Shown one piece after another: positions 7,427 to 14,282 of a stretch of DNA of 21,382 nt. The notes beneath the pieces are model-generated. The model searched no databases. It was given only the letters and a program-made list of their open reading frames with translations, and was not told the origin of the DNA. The DNA is from UBA5209 sp964625015 (GTDB taxonomy: Bacteria; Patescibacteriota; Dojkabacteria; SC72), in NCBI GenBank assembly GCA_964625015.1, contig CAZUZI010000014.1, forward strand, positions 1 through 21,382, read 5' to 3'. The position numbers were made by a program, and so were the translations under genes. The stretch's first letter is position 1; each line of letters begins with the position of its first letter.

Positions 7427-8170
7427 ATGGCTAAGCAGCATTTCATTCAAATTGAGAGTAAAAATGCACTATTAGAGCTTCTTCGTGAAGGTCGAGAGTT
7501 TGATCGTATATATATTGCTAATACTGCTTTCAAAGATGAAAAAGCAAAAGAGATTGTGAATTTAGCTGCTGCTAAGCACATTCCAATGATAAAAGTTCCA
7601 AAGAAATCAATCGTAAGAAGACTAAAAGCATCTGGTGCTGAGAGTGTAGTAGGTATGATGATTTCACAAAATCATTGGAGTCTTGATGAACTACTTGAGA
7701 GTATATATTCTGAGAAGAAAGTTCCATTTTTTATTATCCTCGATGATTTAAAATATACACAGAATATTGGTGCTGTAATGAGAACTGCATTCGCAGCTGG
7801 TGTGAACGGTATTATTACTGCTCCTAGTGATATAGAATTAGTAAATGATGAGACAATGAGAATTTCCATGGGAGCTGCAGAAAGAATACCAATCGTTGAG
7901 ATGAGTTTATTTGGAGCAGTTAAAGAACTGCAGAAGAATGATATAAAGGTGTGTGCTGTGACAATGGAAGGTAAGACATATTTTGAGTCAGATCTAACAG
8001 GTCCAATAGCTTTTGTTGTTGGTGCAGAGGATACAGGTATCTCCACAGGAATGCTTGAGAGAGCGGATGAGCATATCTCTATTCCTATGAGAGAGGGTAT
8101 CGGATCTCTTAATGTAAGTGCAAGTGCAGCAATTTTAATATATGAAAAGCTTAGACAAGAGGTAAGCTAA
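7427..8170 (+). CDS. rlmB: TrmH/SpoU-family 23S rRNA 2'-O-methyltransferase, RlmB-like
   Basis: A 247-residue SPOUT methyltransferase. The N-terminal part (about 1-75) resembles the L30e-like substrate-binding domain of RlmB. The catalytic knot follows with motif 1, NIGAVMRTAFAAGV (about 110-123), motif 2, FVVGAEDTGIS (about 198-208), and motif 3, IPMREGIGSLNVSASAAILIYE (about 222-243). RlmB methylates G2251 in the P loop of 23S rRNA in E. coli; the sequence gives family and fold, while the exact target is inferred. The ATG follows the rpmA stop with no spacer, so translation is probably coupled. Its end overlaps the convergent parB by four bases. Confidence 0.88.
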   Translation: MAKQHFIQIESKNALLELLREGREFDRIYIANTAFKDEKAKEIVNLAAAKHIPMIKVPKKSIVRRLKASGAESVVGMMISQNHWSLDELLESIYSEKKVPFFIILDDLKYTQNIGAVMRTAFAAGVNGIITAPSDIELVNDETMRISMGAAERIPIVEMSLFGAVKELQKNDIKVCAVTMEGKTYFESDLTGPIAFVVGAEDTGISTGMLERADEHISIPMREGIGSLNVSASAAILIYEKLRQEVS

Positions 8171-9042
8171 TCAGATATATTTTCTGCTTCTACTCCTAGT
8201 TTCTTTAAGATATTCTGTAAATCGTTTCTCGTTACAAATCTGATCTGTATTTTTCCTCCCTTACTCATTCTTTTAATAGTTGTTGAATATCCTAATGTCT
8301 TTGTTAATTCGTCTGCATAAAGTTGGAGTTGAGGTTGTTCAGAGTGACCCTTTTTGTATTTCGCACTTTTTCCATAGTTAATCTTTCTTACTAATGATTC
8401 TGCCTGTCTAACACTTAGTCCTCTCTTTATAATGATATCTGCTGCAGCTACTAATGATTCCTCATCTCTAATACCAAGTAGAGCTCTTGCATGTCCCTCT
8501 GAGAGTGATTCATTTAATACCTGCTCTTTTACATCTTTTGGCAATTTAAGTAATCTTACTTTGTTAGTTACAGTGACTCTATTCAATCCGACCTTCTGTG
8601 CAATTTCATCTTGTGATAGTCCGAATTCATCTTGGAGTTGCATAAAGGAGTTTGCCTCTTCAAGTGGATTAAGATCTTTTCTCTGTATGTTCTCTATCAA
8701 AGCTATCTCTAGCATCTCTTGAGGAGAAGAATCTTTGATAACGATTGGTACATATTTTAAGCCTGCTAGTTGTGCAGCTCTAAATCTTCTTTCTCCTGCA
8801 ATAATGTAGAATCCATCGGAGGAGTTATCTTTAGTCACAATTAATGGTTGTATGATTCCATGCTCTCTAATAGAGTCTGCAATACTGATCAACTCTTCTG
8901 GATTTATATTCATTCTAGGTTGATATGGGTTAGGGGATACCTTATTAATATCAAATTTCTCCCTATATGCACTACTAGAGTTATCTATTTCCTTCGAATC
9001 TATTAATGCTGCTAATCCCTTTCCTAATCTTTGTTCTGTCAT
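8167..9042 (-). CDS. parB: Chromosome-partitioning protein ParB (Spo0J)
   Basis: A 291-residue ParB. The N terminus (RLGKGLAALI) is the ParA-interacting peptide typical of chromosomal ParB. The CTP-binding/N-terminal domain carries NPYQPR (about 38-43), IIQPLIV and the GERRFRAAQLAG motif (about 83-94). ENIQRKDLNPLEEA follows (about 117-130). Next is the helix-turn-helix that reads parS (LSQDEIAQKVGLNRVTVTNKVRLLKLP, about 142-168) and SEGHARALL. The C-terminal dimerisation region ends near 288. Length is normal. It begins 18 bases after the parA stop, and its last bases overlap rlmB on the opposite strand. No complete parS site was found in the window. Confidence 0.96.
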   Translation of the reverse strand: MTEQRLGKGLAALIDSKEIDNSSSAYREKFDINKVSPNPYQPRMNINPEELISIADSIREHGIIQPLIVTKDNSSDGFYIIAGERRFRAAQLAGLKYVPIVIKDSSPQEMLEIALIENIQRKDLNPLEEANSFMQLQDEFGLSQDEIAQKVGLNRVTVTNKVRLLKLPKDVKEQVLNESLSEGHARALLGIRDEESLVAAADIIIKRGLSVRQAESLVRKINYGKSAKYKKGHSEQPQLQLYADELTKTLGYSTTIKRMSKGGKIQIRFVTRNDLQNILKKLGVEAENISD

Positions 9043-9060
9043 TTCTTACATATTAAAAAT

Positions 9061-9852
9061 TTAAAAGAATCTCTTTATTACTTCATTTGCTAACTCTTCA
9101 TATGCTTTTGCACCAGTCGATTTAGGATCGTACTGGTATATTGTTTTACCATGTGACGGTGCTTCTGAAAGTCTTACATTTCTTGGCACAATTGTATTAA
9201 ATGCTGTTTCTTTGAAAAAGTTCTGTACATCATTAACTACACTTGATGAAAGCTTCGTTCTAATATCAAACATGGTTAATATTACTCCTCCGATATTTAG
9301 ATTAGGGTTTATACCTTTTATTAGTTTTGTTGTCTCTATGAGTTGTCCTAGCCCCTCTAGCGCAAAATATTCACACTGTATAGGTATGAGCAGGTTGTCT
9401 GCAGCAGATAGTGCGTTTATGGTAAGAAGACCTAGTGATGGGGGACAATCTATAATGACTGCATCAATGTCTTGATCTAATTCTCCTATTGCTTTTTTGA
9501 GTAGGTTCTCTCTGGACAGCATACTTACCATCTCTACCTCTGCTCCTGCTAGGGATAGGTGTGATGGTATTAGATATAGATTGTTTGTAGATGTTGATAC
9601 AAATACAGAGGAGATACTGTCTCCATTAATCAATACATCGTAGATGCTTTTGTATGGTGCTTCTTGAGATGAATTCCAACTCTGTTTATCAAATTGCTGT
9701 GTAAATCCAACTCCTGAGGAGAGATTTGCTTGTGGGTCCAAATCTATTAGTAAGACTTTTTTCCCTTCTCTTGCAAGTGCTGCTCCGAGGTTAATAGTGG
9801 TTGTGGTTTTACCAACACCACCTTTCTGGTTTGCTATTACGAATATTTTCAT
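9061..9852 (-). CDS. parA: Chromosome-partitioning ATPase ParA (Soj)
   Basis: A 263-residue deviant-Walker ATPase. The N terminus reads IANQKGGVGKTTTTINLG (deviant Walker A, residues 6-23) with the signature Lys. LLIDLDPQANLS (about 34-45) is the A' region, IIDCPPSLG (about 134-142) is Walker B, and LSEAPSHGKTIYQYDP near 228-243 is the typical Soj C-terminal motif. There is no N-terminal DNA-binding extension, so it is the short chromosomal type. It binds DNA non-specifically in the ATP form and moves ParB-parS complexes. It lies between lepB (32-base gap) and parB on the same strand. Start ATG at 9852. Confidence 0.96.
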   Translation of the reverse strand: MKIFVIANQKGGVGKTTTTINLGAALAREGKKVLLIDLDPQANLSSGVGFTQQFDKQSWNSSQEAPYKSIYDVLINGDSISSVFVSTSTNNLYLIPSHLSLAGAEVEMVSMLSRENLLKKAIGELDQDIDAVIIDCPPSLGLLTINALSAADNLLIPIQCEYFALEGLGQLIETTKLIKGINPNLNIGGVILTMFDIRTKLSSSVVNDVQNFFKETAFNTIVPRNVRLSEAPSHGKTIYQYDPKSTGAKAYEELANEVIKRFF

Positions 9853-9867
9853 ATTGTTAATCTATCA

Positions 9868-9897
9868 TGTTTCACAAGTAGAGTCTACAAGTTGTAG
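9868..9897. promoter_or_regulatory. Small palindromes and parS-like half site before parA
   Basis: The lepB-parA junction contains CTACAA-g-TTGTAG (9885-9897), an overlapping GTAGA-g-TCTAC (9878-9888) and TGTTTCAC (9868-9875), which is one half of the parS consensus TGTTTCACGTGAAACA. The other half is absent. It may be an operator for parAB; each element alone could be chance. Confidence 0.25.
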
Positions 9898-10496
9898 TTT
9901 TCGTGTTTAACGAGTCTAAAATCAGAGAATGGGTAGTATACTATCCATGCCTTTCCCTTTATTCTATCAATTGATATTGTTCCAAACTCTCTTGAATCAG
10001 AGCTATTTGGTCTGTTATCACCAGATACAAAATATTCATTCTCTCCAACTGTAATACTCTGTCCTTCATGCATATATGAACCTCCATTGGTTATTACAGA
10101 ATCAGCAAGGTAATTAGACTCATTAAGCTTCTCACCATTTATATAGTAGCTACCATCTTTAAGCATTATTTCATCTCCTGGTATACCAATTATTCTTTTT
10201 ATAAAGTCTTGAGTATCAGAATATTTAAATATTATTACATCTCCTCTTTGAGGTTTGGAAACTTTGTAAACAATTTTGTTAGCCATTAAATATTCACCAT
10301 TCTTGTATGTAGGATGCATAGAGTTTCCTACAACTTCATGTGGTGTCATGATAAAGAGGTAAAGTACTACTGCTAATACGAGTGCAACAACGACTGTTTC
10401 AATGAAAGAGGAGATAAAGCTTCCTACAGATGCAAAAACTTCTGTGGCTCTAACTTTACCATTTATTTCTTCTTTCTCTACTGGTGATTCGTACAT
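9885..10496 (-). CDS. lepB: Signal peptidase I
   Basis: A type I signal peptidase of 203 residues counted from ATG 10496; an upstream in-frame TTG at 10520 would give 211. After a short cytoplasmic N terminus there is one transmembrane helix (about 28-50). Box B, GNSMHPT, carries the catalytic Ser59, and KRIIGIPGD (box D) carries the catalytic Lys100. Box E is SGDNRPNSSDSREFG near the C terminus. It cleaves signal peptides on the outer face of the cytoplasmic membrane. The giant exported protein further along is one plausible client. The gene lies between tRNA-Glu and parA on the minus strand, with no strong promoter of its own visible, so it may be read from the tRNA-Leu promoter. Confidence 0.95.
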   Translation of the reverse strand: MYESPVEKEEINGKVRATEVFASVGSFISSFIETVVVALVLAVVLYLFIMTPHEVVGNSMHPTYKNGEYLMANKIVYKVSKPQRGDVIIFKYSDTQDFIKRIIGIPGDEIMLKDGSYYINGEKLNESNYLADSVITNGGSYMHEGQSITVGENEYFVSGDNRPNSSDSREFGTISIDRIKGKAWIVYYPFSDFRLVKHENYNL

Positions 10497-10585
10497 ATTT
10501 TGGGGCTTAAAATTTATCAAGCTACCCTGTAGTGTATGATGTTTTTATATAAATTCCAAGATCTTTGCACTATAAGGTGGCTGAG

Positions 10586-10657
10586 TACCGCTACGGAGAA
10601 TCGAACTCCGGTTTACAGGATGAAAACCTGTCGTCCTAGCCGTTAGACGATAGCGGC
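10586..10657 (-). tRNA. tRNA-Glu(UUC)
   Basis: A full 72-nt cloverleaf: acceptor GCCGCTA/TAGCGGT (the first pair is G-U), D arm, anticodon stem ACAGG/CCTGT around TTTTCAT with anticodon TTC, and T arm CGGAG-TTCGATT-CTCCG. The discriminator is A. The next bases are CTC, so CCA is not encoded. Confidence 0.95.
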
Positions 10658-10676
10658 ATATCTAGGACAGATTTTA

Positions 10677-10919
10677 CTATACTAATGCTTTTTTGGAAAG
10701 TTCTTTTAAAAATTGCTGTTCCTCTTGAAAGCTAGCTCTTTCATATTCATTGAGGGAGGTATTAAATATGTATCTTCTTCTACATTTACATTCTACTAAT
10801 TCTCTTCTTTCAGAAACTTTACCAATTCGTACTGCTTTGTCTAATGGGTTTGTACATCCTACACACATTCTCTTCTCTAAGAGGACTTTCTGGAAAGGGG
10901 CTATTATATTCTTGTACAT
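10677..10919 (-). CDS. Small zinc-ribbon-like protein of unknown function
   Basis: An 80-residue protein counted from ATG 10919. A longer frame reaching 10970 would run into the tRNA-Leu gene and is not believed. Four cysteines form C-V-G-C (C19, C22) and C-K-C (C44, C46), a spacing that suggests a zinc ribbon. Between them lies KAVRIGKVSERRELVE, and CRRRYIF follows, so the domain is basic and could bind nucleic acid. The C-terminal third is charged and helical (about 58-78). It is not a family I can name. It lies between tRNA-Leu and tRNA-Glu on the same strand, 21 bases after the first and 19 before the second, so it is probably released by tRNA processing. Stop TAG. Confidence 0.65.
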   Translation of the reverse strand: MYKNIIAPFQKVLLEKRMCVGCTNPLDKAVRIGKVSERRELVECKCRRRYIFNTSLNEYERASFQEEQQFLKELSKKALV

Positions 10920-10940
10920 GATATTTAGTATAGATATATA

Positions 10941-11029
10941 TGGTGCCGAAGACAGGAGTTGAACCTGCACTGGGTATTATCCCAACATGCTCCTAAGGCA
11001 TGTGCGTCTGCCAGTTTCGCCACTTCGGC
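10941..11029 (-). tRNA. tRNA-Leu(UAG)
   Basis: A class II tRNA of 89 nt including an encoded CCA. The acceptor is GCCGAAG/CTTCGGC. The anticodon stem CATGC/GCATG surrounds CTTAGGA, anticodon TAG (leucine CUA). The long variable arm TGGGATAATACCCA is typical of leucine tRNAs. T arm GCAGG-TTCAACT-CCTGT. Discriminator A, followed by CCA. Confidence 0.96.
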
Positions 11030-11042
11030 ATAGAACAGAGAT

Positions 11043-11071
11043 ATTATACTAAATATTCAGAATATTAACAG
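11043..11071 (-). promoter_or_regulatory. Predicted promoter of the tRNA-Leu unit
   Basis: On the minus strand a perfect TATAAT (11048-11043) lies 13 bases before the tRNA-Leu 5' end. Seventeen bp upstream is CTGTTA (3 of 6 to the -35 consensus). The spacer contains a 7+1+7 inverted repeat, AATATTC-GAATATT (11052-11066). This promoter could drive tRNA-Leu, the zinc-ribbon gene, tRNA-Glu, lepB, parA and parB. Confidence 0.5.
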
Positions 11072-11105
11072 ATAAAAGGGTTTAATCTCATAGTGAAGAT
11101 ATATA

Positions 11106-11134
11106 TTTACTTTAACTTTTTACTAGCTTACAAT
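11106..11134 (+). promoter_or_regulatory. Predicted promoter of the 515-residue orphan gene
   Basis: TTTACT (11106-11111, 4 of 6) and TACAAT (11129-11134, 5 of 6) are 17 bp apart. Transcription would start near 11141, giving a leader of about 22 bases before ATG 11163. No Shine-Dalgarno sequence is evident in that leader. Confidence 0.45.
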
Positions 11135-11162
11135 GATTACAATAAACTAAGATATCTTTATT

Positions 11163-12710
11163 ATGAATCCAGGAGAGGGAGAGAGCTCAATAACACAAAG
11201 TAGTAATACGCAGGGTACAGGTAGAACTGTAGACCAGTACTATACAGATGTTGCAAATACAAATGCTACAACTTCAGAAAATCTCCAAAGCTTATCGAAT
11301 AGGGAACCTGTTCTCTACGGAGAGATTAAATCTGGTTTAAATGAGGTAAAGGCTCTTTCTTATGAAAAATCAAAAATCCCGTTTTATAACATTGGTGAGA
11401 AGAAAAGGGTTGATGAAGAATTGGCAATTGCGAAAAAGACATATACAGGTCTAATACAGGAAAGTCAGCAAATACCGAGAAAGATTGAAGAAACAAGAGC
11501 TCCTGCTGTTGGATATACTGGAGATATTGCTTCAAATGAAACAGTAATTAGAGCTACTAATCCTGCAAGATTACAAGAATTGATAGATGCAAACAAACCA
11601 TTACCTGGTCAGGAAGCTCCTGTCCGTATTGCAGATCTTACACCACAACAAGTTGAAAAGAGAAGAAGTGATGCAGCTTTTGCAAAAGAGACAAGAGATA
11701 TTTGGTATTCTGCTGAAAATGATTCTAGTAGATTACCAGAAGATAAAAGGACTCAAGAGGAGAAAGATAGGGATTCTGATGAAGCACAAGAGCAGGCAGA
11801 GTCTGTTGCAGTAGAGGCTTTGACAAGTAATTTACTAAAGGAAATGGATGAGAATAATGCTAAAATACCAGAAGGTCAGAAGAAGTGGGAAATAAGTAAT
11901 CCAGAAGTTGTAAGGACTTTTGCTGAATATGCATATCATATGGGGACATCAGAATTTGGCGTTCCTACAGAGATGTTAAGGGAAGGGTATGTTTCAATTG
12001 AGAGAAGAATATTTGAACTTAAAAGATCTACACCATCAGGAGAGATATTAGGAGAGATTGAGAATTTACAATATTTCTCTAAAAGGGTAAAGGCAATTGA
12101 AGATAGTGCTCGTTTTTCTATGGCAATGTGGCAAATAAGTAATGAGATTAATTCTGCTGTGAATGGTAGTCAACTACCTCCAGAGGATTTCTTGCTGAAT
12201 TTGACTAGTGCAAAGGTTGCGATATCACAAGGGGAGAGTTTTACAAGGAATACGGGTAGCAATTTTAAAGCTATTATGGAAAATTATTCAAGATTTAGTC
12301 CAGGATTAGCAAGTGAAGTCGGTTTGCAGTATTTTACTTCTGAGTATTATCATGTTCCAATGCGTATTTCTGAATTCACGGGGCATCGTGATCCTGCAGA
12401 TTTAAATAGAGAGGATGTACCAAAAATTCTTGCATATTTGGGTGCCATGGTAGAAAGTAATGAGAAAACTGTAAAGAATAGAGGATTTATTGGGGTTGAT
12501 ATTGCATTAAAAGTGGCTCTAAGAGAGATAAATATGATACGTACAGATCATATATCCTTTAATACTGTGTTAGAAAGAACTAGACCAAATCTTAGGGTAG
12601 AAGAAGCTCACAAGAATTTGGGTATGATTACAAGAGAGTATGCAAGTTTGTTAGATCTATCTGGAAAGGATTTGGAATTACAACAAGCATTCGGTAGAAA
12701 AATTTGGTAA
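11163..12710 (+). CDS. Hypothetical protein, 515 residues, no cysteine, soluble
   Basis: I do not recognise this protein. It has no signal peptide, no hydrophobic segment long enough to span a membrane, and not a single cysteine in 515 residues. The first 45 residues are rich in Ser, Thr, Asn, Gly and Gln and look disordered. Residues about 190-225 are very charged (LPEDKRTQEEKDRDSDEA) and likely a linker. The C-terminal part (about 225-515) looks mostly helical, with patches such as FAEYAYHMGTSEFG and ISEFTGHRDPADLNREDVPKIL. No nucleotide-binding or catalytic motif is apparent. It stands alone on the plus strand with its own predicted promoter, divergent from tRNA-Leu and ending 20 bases from the convergent gatC. 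Normal codon use and an unbroken frame argue for a real gene. Confidence 0.75.
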   Translation: MNPGEGESSITQSSNTQGTGRTVDQYYTDVANTNATTSENLQSLSNREPVLYGEIKSGLNEVKALSYEKSKIPFYNIGEKKRVDEELAIAKKTYTGLIQESQQIPRKIEETRAPAVGYTGDIASNETVIRATNPARLQELIDANKPLPGQEAPVRIADLTPQQVEKRRSDAAFAKETRDIWYSAENDSSRLPEDKRTQEEKDRDSDEAQEQAESVAVEALTSNLLKEMDENNAKIPEGQKKWEISNPEVVRTFAEYAYHMGTSEFGVPTEMLREGYVSIERRIFELKRSTPSGEILGEIENLQYFSKRVKAIEDSARFSMAMWQISNEINSAVNGSQLPPEDFLLNLTSAKVAISQGESFTRNTGSNFKAIMENYSRFSPGLASEVGLQYFTSEYYHVPMRISEFTGHRDPADLNREDVPKILAYLGAMVESNEKTVKNRGFIGVDIALKVALREINMIRTDHISFNTVLERTRPNLRVEEAHKNLGMITREYASLLDLSGKDLELQQAFGRKIW

Positions 12711-12730
12711 GCGAAGTTAAATATATTTTA

Positions 12731-13027
12731 TTAACTCTCTTCTATTCCTCCGAATATCCTTCCGTAAACTTTGATGTATCCACCTTCTGTATGTTTTGCA
12801 TTAGATATTACATCTTCCTGAGGTAGAGATTCTTTTACGCTATCATCTCTTAAATGGGTAAAAGGTATATGTTTTTTCATTGGTTGTACACCAGTAGTAT
12901 CAATATCTTGCAACTGTTTTGCAGAATCTAGTATTGTTTGCATTTGGGGTGTGAATTTCTCTAATTCTTCATCTGTTAGATTAATTCTAGATAGCTCTGC
13001 AATATGTTTAAGTGTTTGTTTATCCAT
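12731..13027 (-). CDS. gatC: Asp-tRNA(Asn)/Glu-tRNA(Gln) amidotransferase subunit C
   Basis: A 98-residue GatC. It opens with KHIAELSRINLTDEELEKF, the family's N-terminal helix pattern. A middle stretch follows (VQPMKKHIPFTHLRDDSVKES), where typical GatC has VEPMTHPLPLxNVLREDEV. GatC stabilises the GatA-GatB interface in the GatCAB complex, which converts misacylated Glu-tRNA(Gln) or Asp-tRNA(Asn) to the correct amide. The ATG overlaps the end of gatB by eight bases, so translation is coupled. gatA is not in this window. Its end faces the orphan 515-residue gene. Confidence 0.93.
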   Translation of the reverse strand: MDKQTLKHIAELSRINLTDEELEKFTPQMQTILDSAKQLQDIDTTGVQPMKKHIPFTHLRDDSVKESLPQEDVISNAKHTEGGYIKVYGRIFGGIEES

Positions 13028-14275
13028 TTAACTTCTCCATTAAAACTGATTTAGCTGTATTTGGATCTGCACTGCCTTTTGTTTTTTGCATTACCTGTCC
13101 AACTAGATATCCAATAGATGCTGTTTTTCCTGATTTAAAGTCTAAAACTGCTTTCTCATTTTCTTGTATAACCTNNNNNNNNNNNNNNNNNNNNNNNNNN
13201 NNNNNNNNNNNNNNNNNNNNNNNNNNNNNNNNNNNNNNNNNNNNNNNNNNNNNNNNNNNNNNNNNNNNNNNNNNGAAAGATTATATTCTGTCATATATCT
13301 TTCTTTTTTATCGTCTGGTAACTCAGTAATCTCATTGCTGATTCTTTCAATATCTTCATCTGATATCTCTATTACAGGGATATCTGGTTCTGGCATATAT
13401 CTATAGTCATCTGCTGTTTCTTTAGATCTTTGGAATACTGTTTTACCTTTATCTGCATCCCATCCTCTTGTTTGCTGTACTATCTTATTCCCATTCTCTA
13501 TTTCTTCAATGAGTCTTGATACTTCATAGTTAATGGATTTCTCTACTGCTGAGATAGAGCCTATGTTTTTTATTTCTACTTTAGGATTAAGTTTTGAATT
13601 ACCAATTGGCTTTATTACACCATCCTCATATTTCCATGATCCTTTTGTTTGTACAGATATATTTGGTTCACATCTCATCTGCCCTTTCTCCATGTCTGCG
13701 TCTGATATCCCTAAATATCTAGCAATCTGTCTTACCTTTGAAGCTAATTCTTTTGCCTGGTATGCAGATCTAATATTTGGTCTTGTTACTAATTCTATGA
13801 GTGGCATTCCTGATTTGTTGTAATCGATTAGTGAATACTCCTGTCCTGTGCTTACTTCTGTGTGGTGTGTTGATTTAGCTACATCTTCTTCTTGATGGAT
13901 TCTTTCAATATCTACTGTATATTTTTTACCATCTTCATCATGTATATCTATATCTCCTCCTGAGCAGATAGGTCTTTTGTACTGACTAATCTGATATCCT
14001 TTAGGTAAATCTGGGTAGAAGTAATGTTTTCTATCAAAGTGTATTTCTCTATCAATATCACAGTCTGTTGCTAATCCTAGTAATATACAGAGCTCAATAG
14101 CTCTTCTATTTGGTATCGGTAGTGCTCCTGGAAGTCCTAAGCATACAGGGCATACTTGTGTGTTTGGTTCTTTATGAAAGTAATTAGTAGCACATGAGCA
14201 GAACATTTTACTTTCTGTTTTTGTCTGTATATGTATTTCTAATCCAATGATGACATCGTATTTACTGGTATCCAC
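13020..14275 (-). CDS. gatB: Asp-tRNA(Asn)/Glu-tRNA(Gln) amidotransferase subunit B (interrupted by assembly gap)
   Basis: GatB kinase/transfer subunit of GatCAB. The 5' part (13275-14275) starts at GTG 14275 with YDVIIGLEIHIQ. It shows the zinc-ligand pairs CSC and CPVC, GLPGALP, DRKHYFYPDLPKGYQISQ, and QMRCEPNISV, then the YMPEPDIPVI motif near residue 298. After 100 N, the 3' part (13020-13174) encodes the YqeY-like tail (DFKSGKTASIGYLVGQVMQKTKGSADP) and stops with TAA at 13020. The two parts are in different frames if the gap is taken as 100 bases. Together they cover about 384 residues of an expected 475-490, so roughly 90-100 residues are missing in the gap. It lies 7 bases after the Fic-like gene. 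Confidence 0.93.
13175..13274. other. Assembly gap, 100 N, inside gatB
   Basis: Exactly 100 N. The flanking gatB parts only join in frame if the true gap is 2 modulo 3, so 100 is a placeholder. The length of normal GatB suggests nearly 300 bases are missing. Confidence 0.98.
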
Positions 14276-14282
14276 TTTTTAT

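Noticed and set aside
9868..9875. TGTTTCAC as a parS site
   Set aside because: Only one half matches; the second half agrees at 2 of 8 bases. Not enough for ParB binding, so it is kept only as a weak element.
10920..10970. Upstream start of the zinc-ribbon gene at 10970
   Set aside because: It would begin inside tRNA-Leu; the ATG at 10919 is the first sensible start.
13142..13174. gatB ending at 13142 with a tail RLYKKMRKQF
   Set aside because: This is an artefact of reading through 100 N; the neighbouring frame gives a proper GatB tail ending at 13020.
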